Assembly: GCA_903927605.1 (NCBI GenBank) | Contig: CAIYNT010000282.1 | Span: forward strand, 1-6,060 | Source: an uncultured Holophagaceae bacterium | GTDB taxonomy: Bacteria; Acidobacteriota; Holophagae; Holophagales; Holophagaceae | DNA: 6,060 nucleotides | Reading direction: 5' to 3' | Part shown: positions 1-5,363 of the stretch, piece after piece | Layout of the letters: each line of letters starts with the position of its first letter | How positions within the stretch are numbered: the stretch's first letter is position 1 | Made by a program: the position numbers and the translations under genes | Notes under the pieces: model-generated | What the model was told of the DNA's origin: nothing | The model's database searches: none | The model's input: the letters and a program-made list of their open reading frames with translations, nothing else

Positions 1-1
1 A

Positions 2-298
2 TACAACCCCTTCCTCATTGTCTACTACGGCTCGGATGCCTCCGGGGGATGGCAGGCCCTAGATCGCCCCTTAAGGACCATCACCACACTCGACCGATTC
101 GGGCTGGTCACTTGGCGCCGTAGGACACCCTATTTCCGAATGCTCCAGGTGCCTGAGCTCCGGAGGGCCATGGGTTTCAACGACACCGACAACTACCATC
201 TCCTTGGGAACAGACGGGAGCAAATCATGCAGCTTGGAAACGGGGTCTGTCCTCCCGTCATGGAAGCCATTGTCCGAAACATGACTCAACACAACTGA
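2..298 (+). CDS. C5-cytosine DNA methyltransferase, C-terminal fragment (cut by window edge)
   Basis: The frame is open from the window edge to a TGA at 296-298, giving the last 98 residues. They carry the tail of the C5-methyltransferase fold: a RPLRTITTLDRFGLV stretch (fragment residues 22-36) typical of the region around motif IX and the end of the target-recognition domain, then FRMLQVPELRRAMGF, then RREQIMQLGNGVCPPVMEAI, which is motif X (GN-V-PP), the helix that packs against the N-terminal SAM-binding motif I. Family members methylate C5 of cytosine in a short recognition site using S-adenosylmethionine. The catalytic PCQ and ENV motifs lie upstream of the window. No cognate restriction enzyme is visible downstream, so whether it belongs to a restriction-modification pair, a phage or an orphan methylase is open. 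Family call is firm; specificity is unknown. Confidence 0.9.
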   Translation, partial: YNPFLIVYYGSDASGGWQALDRPLRTITTLDRFGLVTWRRRTPYFRMLQVPELRRAMGFNDTDNYHLLGNRREQIMQLGNGVCPPVMEAIVRNMTQHN

Positions 299-425
299 CC
301 TATGTTCTTCTCGTAAATATTACTAAGTCTAAGGCGTTTTAAAAGTTCCATTTTACTCCAACCTGAGTGTCGTATACATCATGACGGTGCGAGTTATTGA
401 GTTATCTGAAAATTTGATTGCCGGT

Positions 426-483
426 TTGACTCCAATTGTCCAATCCGGTAGTGGATGATCCAAGCGTTGAGAAGATATATATT
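426..483 (+). promoter_or_regulatory. Putative operator and promoter of the disrupted Nudix paralogue
   Basis: An imperfect palindrome, TTGAC-N7-GTCCAA (426-443), lies about 50 bases before the TTG start at 496. A TATATT that could be a -10 box sits at 478-483, with no good -35 hexamer 17 bases upstream (ATGATC at 455-460). The same arrangement occurs before the intact paralogue (3072-3127) at almost the same distance from its start, which is why it is listed. A GAGGA ribosome site follows at 484-488. Function as an operator is inference. Confidence 0.4.
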
Positions 484-495
484 GAGGAAAGTTTT

Positions 496-745
496 TTGAA
501 ATTTCATCCAGGGCCGGGCAATGAAAACGGGCCAATTCCCATAAAGTATACGCAAATGCTTACTCCCCTGAGTGCCTGGACGGACCACTAGAAGACAGCC
601 ACTGTTGTATCTGATGGGCCGATGCCTGAGGAGATTAATGGCGTCCGAATTGCGTCTTGGTCAGATCCGCCCACTGACAGGGGCGCGTGGACTAGAATCG
701 TCGAAGCCTTTGAATTCGAAGTGCCAACATTCGACCCCAAGGGTA
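496..745 (+). pseudogene. 5' part of a Nudix-fusion paralogue, stopped by TAG and split by an IS
   Basis: From a TTG at 496, with a GAGGA ribosome site 7 bases ahead, the frame aligns codon for codon and without a gap to the N-terminus of the intact gene at 3145. Shared blocks include TVVSDGPMP against VVVPDGPMP, NGVRIASWSD against HGVRFAPWAD, and FDPKG against FDPMG. By eye 39 of the first 89 positions are identical, counting the few codons that resume beyond the insertion. Two lesions kill it: an in-frame TAG at 589-591 (codon 32, where the paralogue has His) and an insertion sequence at codons 83-84. The conserved region is only the pre-Nudix segment; the Nudix box itself has been lost. 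The 44% identity says the paralogues diverged long before the disruption. The TTG start matches the intact gene's ATG position exactly. Confidence 0.8.
738..745. repeat. Target site duplication, left copy
   Basis: CAAGGGTA directly abuts the left end of the insertion sequence and recurs perfectly at 2234-2241 directly outside the right end. An 8-bp duplication flanking both inverted ends marks the exact insertion point, inside codons 82-84 of the Nudix pseudogene. Confidence 0.85.
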
Positions 746-761
746 GTCGGTCTTGAAAAAG
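746..761 (+). repeat. IS left terminal inverted repeat
   Basis: GTCGGTCTTGAAAAAG pairs with 2218-2233 in inverted orientation with a single mismatch at position 5 (G against A). Homology between the two ends stops immediately inside this 16-bp block. Confidence 0.85.
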
Positions 762-798
762 CCTCAACCTGATAATTGGCAATAGTTTGAGGGAACAA

Positions 799-2205
799 AT
801 GGGGTATCCGAAACACCAGATTGGCAGGGGTGCCCCCGCTAAATCCGGTGTACAGATGCGGCCAAAAGAGAAGGTAAAGACCCACGCGCAGGGCCTGTTG
901 GAGGACCGGCGGCTGGACCTGATGCTGCGAATGGAGCACGAGCTGGTCCGCCTGGCGGAGGCGATTGATTGGGATGGGCTGGCGGAATCGTTTGGGCCGC
1001 TGTATTCAGAGAAGACAGGCCGCCCAGGGATTCCAATCCGCACGATGGCGGGGCTGGTGATGTTGCAGCACACCTTTGGTCTGTCGGATGAGCAGGTGGT
1101 GGCGGAATGGCCCGAGCGGCCGTACTGGCAGTATTTCTGCGGGGAGGAGTTCTTTCAGCACGAGCTGCCGGTGGACTTCTCGCAGATCTCGCGCTGGCGG
1201 AAGCGGATCGGGAAGGAAGGGGTGGAGCGAATCCTGAAGCTCACAATCGAGGCGGGCCTGAGAACACGCACCATCACGCCGAAGCAGATGCAGGTGGTTG
1301 TGGTGGACACGACGGTGCAGCCGAAGGCGGTGGAGCATCCGACGGACGCAAGGCTATTCAGGAAGGTGCTGCACCATCTGCTGCGGGTGGCGGACGAGAC
1401 GGGGACGAAGCTGCGGCAGAGCCACCGGGATCTGGCAAAGTCGGCGTTCCTGATGCATGGGCGATACATGAAGGCGAAGCACTTCAAGCGTGCAGCAGGT
1501 GAGCGCCGGAAGCTGAAAACCTACGCGGGCCGCGTGCAACGGGATCTGGAGCGGAAGCTGAGCGATGAGGCATGGGCAAAACACAAGGGGACGCTCATTC
1601 TCGCGGAGTTGGTGCTGACCCAGGAGAGGAAGACCAAGGGCAAGGTCTACTCGATGAGTGCGCCGGAAGTGGAATGCATCGCCAAGGGAAAGGCCCATCG
1701 GCCCTACGAGTTTGGGGTGAAGACCAGCCTGGCGACGACGGCGTGGGGCGGGTTCGCGGTGGGCGCGATGTCGCTGCCGGGCAATCCGTTCGACGGGCAC
1801 ACGCTAGAGGAGCAACTGGAGCAGATCGAGCGGCTCACAGGGCTGATGCCCAAGCGGTGCCATGTGGATCGCGGGTACAAGGGCCACGGCGTGGACAGCG
1901 AGATCTGCCGCGTGGTCATCGCCGGGAGCCGGAAGGGCATCAGCAAGGCGCTGAAGAAGGAGATGAAGCGCAGATCAGGGATCGAGCCCGAGATCGGCCA
2001 CCAGAAGTCAGACGGCAAGCTGGGACGGAACTGGCTGAAGGGCGTGCTCGGAGATGCCCAGAACGCCATCCTCTGCGCCGCCGGGCACAACCTGAGGAAG
2101 ATCCTCGCCCATCTCAGGCATCTTTTTGTCCTTACCTGGGCCTGGCTGATGGCCGCACTCAGGCCGATGCCGCGAACCCTTGCGTCAGAGGGCGGTGCCG
2201 CGTGA
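799..2205 (+). CDS. IS5-family DDE transposase
   Basis: This is the element's transposase, which cuts the IS ends and joins them to target DNA. The 468-residue product has an N-terminal DUF772-type region (RPKEK...GRPGIPIRTMAGLVMLQHTFGLSDEQVV) and a DDE RNase-H-like catalytic domain. The acidic triad is visible: Asp170 in VVVDTTVQPK, Asp357 in HVDRGYKG, and Glu396 in RSGIEPEIGHQK. The last fits the IS5 R-(3)-E-(6)-K signature. Length suits the 440-480 residue branch of the family, and no frameshift or internal stop is seen. ATG 799 is chosen because GAGGG (789-793) lies 5 bases before it. A TTG at 787 is also in frame but has no ribosome site, and ATG 856 (MRPKEK) is the start used by many relatives but also lacks one. 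A GATAAT at 771-776 could be its -10 box. Confidence 0.93.
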   Translation: MGYPKHQIGRGAPAKSGVQMRPKEKVKTHAQGLLEDRRLDLMLRMEHELVRLAEAIDWDGLAESFGPLYSEKTGRPGIPIRTMAGLVMLQHTFGLSDEQVVAEWPERPYWQYFCGEEFFQHELPVDFSQISRWRKRIGKEGVERILKLTIEAGLRTRTITPKQMQVVVVDTTVQPKAVEHPTDARLFRKVLHHLLRVADETGTKLRQSHRDLAKSAFLMHGRYMKAKHFKRAAGERRKLKTYAGRVQRDLERKLSDEAWAKHKGTLILAELVLTQERKTKGKVYSMSAPEVECIAKGKAHRPYEFGVKTSLATTAWGGFAVGAMSLPGNPFDGHTLEEQLEQIERLTGLMPKRCHVDRGYKGHGVDSEICRVVIAGSRKGISKALKKEMKRRSGIEPEIGHQKSDGKLGRNWLKGVLGDAQNAILCAAGHNLRKILAHLRHLFVLTWAWLMAALRPMPRTLASEGGAA

Positions 2206-2217
2206 ATCGTGAAGGTT

Positions 2218-2233
2218 CTTTTTCAAGATCGAC
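2218..2233 (-). repeat. IS right terminal inverted repeat
   Basis: On the minus strand it reads GTCGATCTTGAAAAAG, matching the left end at 15 of 16 positions. It ends the element 28 bases after the transposase stop. Confidence 0.85.
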
Positions 2234-2261
2234 CAAGGGTAGCCCGCCCGCCCGCGGCGGG
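2234..2261 (+). pseudogene. Resumption of the disrupted Nudix paralogue after the IS
   Basis: Counting the target duplication only once, the reading frame broken at 745 continues here as KGSPPARGG, against MGMPPASGA at residues 82-90 of the intact gene (PPA-G conserved). Similarity then stops: the next codons do not resemble the expected VIVEPDGRAWLV, and the frame ends at a TAG near 2330. So besides the TAG and the IS, the gene has lost its entire Nudix core by deletion or replacement soon after this point. The match is short, but the exact register supports it. Confidence 0.5.
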
Positions 2262-2278
2262 GACGTCAGGGCATCCTC

Positions 2279-2359
2279 ATGTTCCCTGGCGGAGCTTCGG
2301 CCGACGACGGGTCCGGTTTCGGACTAGAATTGGGCATCAACTACAAGGACCGTGTATGA
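2279..2359 (+). other. Short open frame ending in an ATGA overlap, possible tail of a lost gene
   Basis: A frame open from 2243 to TGA 2357-2359 includes an ATG at 2279 that would give 26 residues ending GLELGINYKDRV. Its stop overlaps the start of the next gene in the ATGA pattern typical of coupled operon genes. It could be the surviving 3' end of the gene once upstream of the 71-residue gene. No ribosome site precedes the ATG and the protein is not recognised, so the frame may also be chance. Confidence 0.25.
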
Positions 2360-2571
2360 AGATTATTCTGCTGGAAGTAGACCCTAATCCAAACGGCACT
2401 TGGGATCCGGACAGCGAGGCGGAATGCGGGGTCTTTGACAGCCGGGAGGCGGCCATCTCCTTTTCCCGCGAGAGCCTGCAATCCGAGGGTTTCGATATTG
2501 AGGAGATCGATCTGATGCCGGTCGCCGGTTCACCCGGAAGCCGCTTCCAGTTGCGGGAGCTGAACGACTGA
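2356..2571 (+). CDS. Hypothetical 71-residue acidic protein
   Basis: The start ATG has a good AAGGA ribosome site (2345-2349) six bases upstream, and the composition is coding-like. The protein is MKIILLEVDPNPNGTW followed by an acidic stretch, a central helix-prone segment (EAAISFSRESLQ, about residues 31-42) and a DIEEIDLMPV strand-like segment near residues 48-57. There is no signal peptide, membrane segment or known catalytic motif, so it is probably a small cytoplasmic alpha/beta protein. I do not recognise the family. A longer in-frame extension back to 2209 would run through the IS end and is an artefact. Its stop overlaps a coding-like frame beginning at 2568, suggesting it was or is the first of a two-gene unit. 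Confidence 0.6.
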   Translation: MKIILLEVDPNPNGTWDPDSEAECGVFDSREAAISFSRESLQSEGFDIEEIDLMPVAGSPGSRFQLRELND

Positions 2572-2699
2572 CCTTAGCGGAGCACCTGAGGGGCAACCAC
2601 ACCGAGGCCCTGACTGAGGTCCAGGCAGGCTTCCTGGACGCGGCATGGATGTCCAAGCAGAGAGGCTTCGATCCCGACCTTCAGGATGCTTTCCAGAGA
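2568..2699 (+). pseudogene. Coding-like remnant without a normal start codon
   Basis: This frame reads LTLAEHLRGNHTEALTEVQ, then AGFLDAAWMSKQRGFDPDLQDAFQ, a plausible helical protein segment with high-GC codon use. It has no ATG, GTG or TTG before ATG 2649, in the middle of the conserved-looking stretch. A CTG at 2568 overlaps the TGA of the preceding gene and has GGGAG (2555-2559) eight bases ahead, so a coupled CTG start is possible. After about 2700 the frame stays open to 2957 but is Ser/Pro/Arg-rich and lies antisense to the XRE gene, which suggests a 3' truncation. It may be a dead gene or a short one with an unusual start. Function is unknown. Confidence 0.35.
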
Positions 2700-2738
2700 C
2701 CCACCAAGGTTTCTGCAATCCCTCTTGGATCGGGTGGA

Positions 2739-2771
2739 CATCAGGATAAACGCCGCTCCAGGGTCCTGATG
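2739..2771. repeat. Perfect 8-bp inverted repeat across the XRE gene's 3' end
   Basis: CATCAGGA (2739-2746) and TCCTGATG (2764-2771) are exact complements separated by 17 bases, and they span the stop codon of the minus-strand regulator. It lies between converging genes, where a terminator would be expected, but no T-run follows on either strand. A hairpin or a protein site are both possible. Confidence 0.35.
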
Positions 2772-2983
2772 AATGCTGCAAGCCCAATCCCAAGAGCCCC
2801 GCACCATTCCCTAAGCTCGATCACGTCCAACCGTCGTTCTCCGCGTTCACACTTGCTCACTTGGCTCTGGGACAGTCCGAGACGATCTGCCACCTCCGCC
2901 TGTGTTAAACCTGCTCCCTCTCGGGCTCCCCTGAGGCAGGCAAGTAGGACCTTGTAGCCCTCGGATGTGACCGATTTCTCCAT
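2741..2983 (-). CDS. XRE-family helix-turn-helix transcriptional regulator
   Basis: The 80-residue protein is almost entirely one HTH_3/Cro-C1 domain. AREGAGLTQAEVADRLGLSQ then SQVSKCERGERRLDVIELR (about residues 20-58) is the standard five-helix XRE pattern: LTQ-E-A opens helix 2 and SQSQVSKCERG is the recognition helix and its cap. Such single-domain proteins bind short palindromes as dimers and usually repress. It starts at ATG 2983-2981; an AGGGGG lies only two bases upstream, closer than ideal. It is divergent from the Nudix-fusion gene, with a 161-base gap holding a palindrome, so it is the obvious candidate controller of that operon and of itself. This is inference from position. A possible promoter on its strand is TTGGAC at 3037-3032 with a TATAGC 15 bases on, a sub-optimal spacing. 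Confidence 0.87.
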   Translation of the reverse strand: MEKSVTSEGYKVLLACLRGAREGAGLTQAEVADRLGLSQSQVSKCERGERRLDVIELREWCGALGIGLAAFIRTLERRLS

Positions 2984-3071
2984 GGCCCCCTGTAATTGAG
3001 TTCAGAGGCCACGCTATAGTTCATATGGGAATAGTCCAAAATCGACTTAATACAACAAAAAGCACTAAAGA

Positions 3072-3127
3072 TTGGACGCCTATTGTCCATTGCCATCGGT
3101 GATCATCCAGGCATGTTCTGGTATTTA
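3072..3127 (+). promoter_or_regulatory. Putative operator and promoter of the Nudix-fusion operon
   Basis: TTGGAC-N7-GTCCAT (3072-3090) forms a TGGAC/GTCCA palindrome. A TGG-TATTTA at 3119-3127 resembles an extended -10 box, with only GTGATC (3099-3104) at the -35 position. The same layout precedes the disrupted paralogue at 426-483, and the ATTGTCCA block occurs 61 and 63 bases before the respective starts. A weak -35 with a conserved palindrome just upstream would suit an activator as well as a repressor. The AGAGGGG ribosome site (3134-3140) completes the leader. Confidence 0.45.
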
Positions 3128-3144
3128 CAACAAAGAGGGGCTTA

Positions 3145-4731
3145 ATGACCATCCATCCACGAAAAAACAATAACCATGAACCCGTCCCCCTCATGCACCC
3201 GCACCAGCCCACCTCCTTGACCACCTGGAACAACCCGCACCAGACCGCAGTGGTGGTACCGGATGGCCCCATGCCAGCGGCCCTCCATGGAGTCCGGTTC
3301 GCACCCTGGGCAGATGCGCCTAAGGAGCGGGGTGGCTGGCTGCGCCTCGCTGAGTCCTGCGACTTCAAGGAGCCAGAGTTCGATCCTATGGGGATGCCCC
3401 CTGCCAGCGGCGCAGTGATCGTTGAACCGGACGGACGGGCCTGGCTGGTGGCCCCCTCCAATGCCTATGGCGGATACAAGGCCACCTACCCCAAGGGCAA
3501 GACCAGTGGCATGGACATGAAAGCCACGGCCCTCAAGGAGGTCTTCGAGGAATCGGGGCTCCAGGTCGAAATTTTCGAGCACCTCATCGACATCACCAAG
3601 ACCGGGTCTCGCACCCGCTACTATCTGGCCCGCCGCATCGGCGGCACCCCGGCGGACATGGGGTGGGAGTCCCAGGCGGCCATGCTGGTGCCCCTTGAGG
3701 ACCTGAAGGCTCACCTGAACCAAGCCGTGGATCATGCTGTGGTCGATGCCCTGGTCGAGCAATGGGGAAGTTGGGCCAGTTGGTTTCGACCAGACTCACC
3801 TGCCGACTTGGAACAGGCCGCACAAGGAATCGTGCCAGCACGGAAGTGCCACTGGATCACCCTTCCAATGCCGAAGGGACATGTGACCATCCCCCTGGAT
3901 ATCCAGCTCACGCGCGAGGAGGCCGAGTGCTTAAAGCTGGGATTCATTCCACGGATGATGGAACAGAAGTGGTTCGCATACTACGAAGGGGACACCCTCT
4001 TTGAACACCGGAGTTGGACAGGTTTCTGTATCTCCCAGGTTCACTTCGTTCCAGAAGGGGAGGGCCTGCGGGCGACTCATGCCGAGGTCAATCGGACCCT
4101 TGGCCAGTACAGTTGCACGGACGACCGGGAGGACCAGCGCCTGATCAGCGAGAGGGTAATCCAGTTGGCGCACCTGACCCCGGAGGACCGCAACCAGGAA
4201 GACCCAATGGTTGCTGGCCTGATGCAGGCCGTCCAGCCTAACTACCTTGGGAGTCCAGACGTCATAAAGGGACTCTTAGAGCCGTTCTTTGAGGCCCTGA
4301 TTGCCAGGCGGGTCGCACTCGCGAAAGGACAGGGCTACAAGGAAGCCTGCGAGGCTGTTTCCAAGGCCATCCACCACCTCTGCCAGATTTTCTCTGGCGA
4401 AGAGCCGGGGTTTACACCCATCGGGACCTGGAACAGCCGTGAGCAGCTTGGGAATGCGGCCATTCATGCCTTTAACCTGGACCCCGACTACTGCTCGGAC
4501 GAAAACCTTTACTTCGTCCTGTCGGAGGGCCTCTGTGCCGTCTCGCTCAAGGCGATGGAAATGATCAAGGGGTTCGATCAGGACTTCGGGGCCGAGAAAG
4601 AAGAGACCCTATATCCCCAACTGGGCCGAATGATTGGCTTTGTGGCCACAGTGCTAATGAGTAGCCACAGAGTGGCCTTCCCCGATCTCACCCTCAAGGA
4701 CTTCGTCTACCAGTCCCAGGATGTGGAGTGA
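3145..4731 (+). CDS. Nudix hydrolase fused to an uncharacterised C-terminal region
   Basis: The 528-residue protein is two to three times the length of a simple Nudix hydrolase. Residues 1-85 are a leader shared with the disrupted paralogue. About 88-205 is a Nudix fold: GAVIVEPDGRAWLVAPSNAY, then YPKGKTSGMDMKATALKEV with FEESGL, where KEVFEES (131-137; Glu132, Glu135, Glu136) is the metal-binding core. Nudix enzymes hydrolyse nucleoside diphosphates linked to another moiety, using Mg2+ or Mn2+. The box is slightly off consensus, with Lys for Arg and one residue fewer between GK and KE. Residues 235-340 form a second conserved block (GFIPRMMEQKWFAYYEGDTL, FEHRSWTGFCISQVHF) resembling a domain I recall beside ADP-ribosylglycohydrolase-type proteins; treat that link as unverified. 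Residues 355-520 are mostly helical and unrecognised. No signal peptide is seen, so it is probably cytoplasmic. ATG 3145 follows AGAGGGG and matches the paralogue's start; ATG 3193 would truncate the shared leader. Confidence 0.85.
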   Translation: MTIHPRKNNNHEPVPLMHPHQPTSLTTWNNPHQTAVVVPDGPMPAALHGVRFAPWADAPKERGGWLRLAESCDFKEPEFDPMGMPPASGAVIVEPDGRAWLVAPSNAYGGYKATYPKGKTSGMDMKATALKEVFEESGLQVEIFEHLIDITKTGSRTRYYLARRIGGTPADMGWESQAAMLVPLEDLKAHLNQAVDHAVVDALVEQWGSWASWFRPDSPADLEQAAQGIVPARKCHWITLPMPKGHVTIPLDIQLTREEAECLKLGFIPRMMEQKWFAYYEGDTLFEHRSWTGFCISQVHFVPEGEGLRATHAEVNRTLGQYSCTDDREDQRLISERVIQLAHLTPEDRNQEDPMVAGLMQAVQPNYLGSPDVIKGLLEPFFEALIARRVALAKGQGYKEACEAVSKAIHHLCQIFSGEEPGFTPIGTWNSREQLGNAAIHAFNLDPDYCSDENLYFVLSEGLCAVSLKAMEMIKGFDQDFGAEKEETLYPQLGRMIGFVATVLMSSHRVAFPDLTLKDFVYQSQDVE

Positions 4732-4734
4732 CCC

Positions 4735-5046
4735 ATGTGGCTGTTCCTTAACAACGCCTTCCTGTCCATCGTCGATAAGGGGGGCGATGGCTCCACGCTT
4801 CTGGTCCGCGCCCGCAAGGAGGGGGATATCCAGGCCGTGTTCCCGGACGCCGATGTCGTGCTGACGCCAGTCAATGATTACCGCTACCGCGCCCGGATTG
4901 ACCGCGAAAAGGTCGCTCTGGCCGTTGCAGACGCCGTCCGATCCATCGATTTTCCCAACTTCAAGGCCACCGTGAAGGACCGCAAGCGCCACGACGCCTA
5001 CATGAATGTTTGGAGCGTCACGCACCGGTTTCAGGAACAGAACTGA
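4735..5046 (+). CDS. Conserved-looking 103-residue hypothetical protein
   Basis: The gene starts three bases after the Nudix-fusion stop, with GGAG about six bases ahead of its ATG and partly inside the upstream gene's end, so the two are surely co-transcribed. The compact soluble protein has MWLFLNNAFLSIVDK (a beta-strand-like opening), TLLVRARKEGDIQAVFP, a polar YRYRARIDREKVALAVADAV segment, and a C-terminal FPNFKATVKDRKRHDAYMNVW. It has no membrane segment, signal peptide or Cys/His metal site. The pattern gives the impression of a widespread small family of unknown function, but I cannot name it. The fusion partner suggests a role tied to the Nudix protein, perhaps as a binding partner; that is inference only. 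Confidence 0.8.
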   Translation: MWLFLNNAFLSIVDKGGDGSTLLVRARKEGDIQAVFPDADVVLTPVNDYRYRARIDREKVALAVADAVRSIDFPNFKATVKDRKRHDAYMNVWSVTHRFQEQN

Positions 5047-5047
5047 T

Positions 5048-5075
5048 TCCCCTCTGGGAAGTTCCGTTAAGGGGA
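5048..5075 (+). terminator. Weak stem-loop after the operon
   Basis: TCCCCT (5048-5053) pairs with AGGGGA (5070-5075) over a 16-base loop, two bases after the stop of the 103-residue gene. Position suits an operon end, but no T-run follows, so intrinsic termination is doubtful. Confidence 0.3.
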
Positions 5076-5296
5076 TGATGTAGGACTGACGCAGGATGCT
5101 GGAAGTTATCCATGCGAGGATCAGCACCGGTGTGGGTTCTAGCCGTGCCAGTGCTCTGATTGATACTCAGGCGGCGACTCGCACAATCCTTCTGGATGGG
5201 TGTCGGGTCCACACCCGAGCCAGGACGACCTTGGAAGCCTCCTCCCCGAATGGAGGTGCACTACCGCACGGTGGGGTCCAGCCAAGCGATAGCCCG

Positions 5297-5338
5297 TTCG
5301 GCGGCATTTTCGCTACGGTTCACGTACTTCGGCGGCAT
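5297..5338. repeat. 11-bp direct repeat with 31-bp period
   Basis: TTCGGCGGCAT occurs at 5297-5307 and 5328-5338. The similarity continues past the exact block (TTTCGCTAC against ATTCCTAC), so the unit may be about 19 bp. It lies just before the attC-like palindrome. Confidence 0.6.
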
Positions 5339-5363
5339 ATTCCTACACCCGAACACAACCTGG

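Larger units (their letters stand above)
746..2233 (+). mobile_element. Complete IS5-type insertion sequence, 1488 bp
   Basis: The element runs from a left inverted repeat GTCGGTCTTGAAAAAG (746-761) to its complement at 2218-2233, which reads GTCGATCTTGAAAAAG on the minus strand (15 of 16 bases match). Perfect 8-bp direct repeats lie just outside both ends. It carries one transposase gene filling most of its length. All parts needed for mobility (both ends, an intact DDE transposase) are present, so it may still be active, and the perfect duplication suggests a fairly recent insertion. The 8-bp duplication is longer than the 2-4 bp usual for many IS5 subgroups, so the exact ISfinder subgroup is left open. 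Confidence 0.88.

Noticed and set aside
299..425. Possible terminator or RNA gene after the methyltransferase
   Set aside because: AT-rich DNA with no stable stem followed by a T-run and no tRNA-like or other recognisable RNA pattern.
381..458. 25-residue frame starting MTVRVIELSEN upstream of the Nudix pseudogene
   Set aside because: No ribosome site, and it overlaps the conserved upstream palindrome. Its similarity to the 3145 leader is better explained as regulatory DNA.
1572..2327. Long alternative frame on the plus strand over the transposase (251 aa)
   Set aside because: It is a shadow of the transposase in another frame: Gly/Arg/Ala-rich, no ribosome site, and it crosses the IS end. 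The transposase frame has the complete DDE pattern.
2209..2355. Upstream extension of the 71-aa gene
   Set aside because: It starts inside the IS and runs through the terminal repeat and target duplication. The AAGGA site before ATG 2356 sets the real start.
3142..3762. 206-aa minus-strand frame over the Nudix gene
   Set aside because: Antisense shadow of a gene with high third-position GC. The plus strand carries the Nudix motif and ribosome site.
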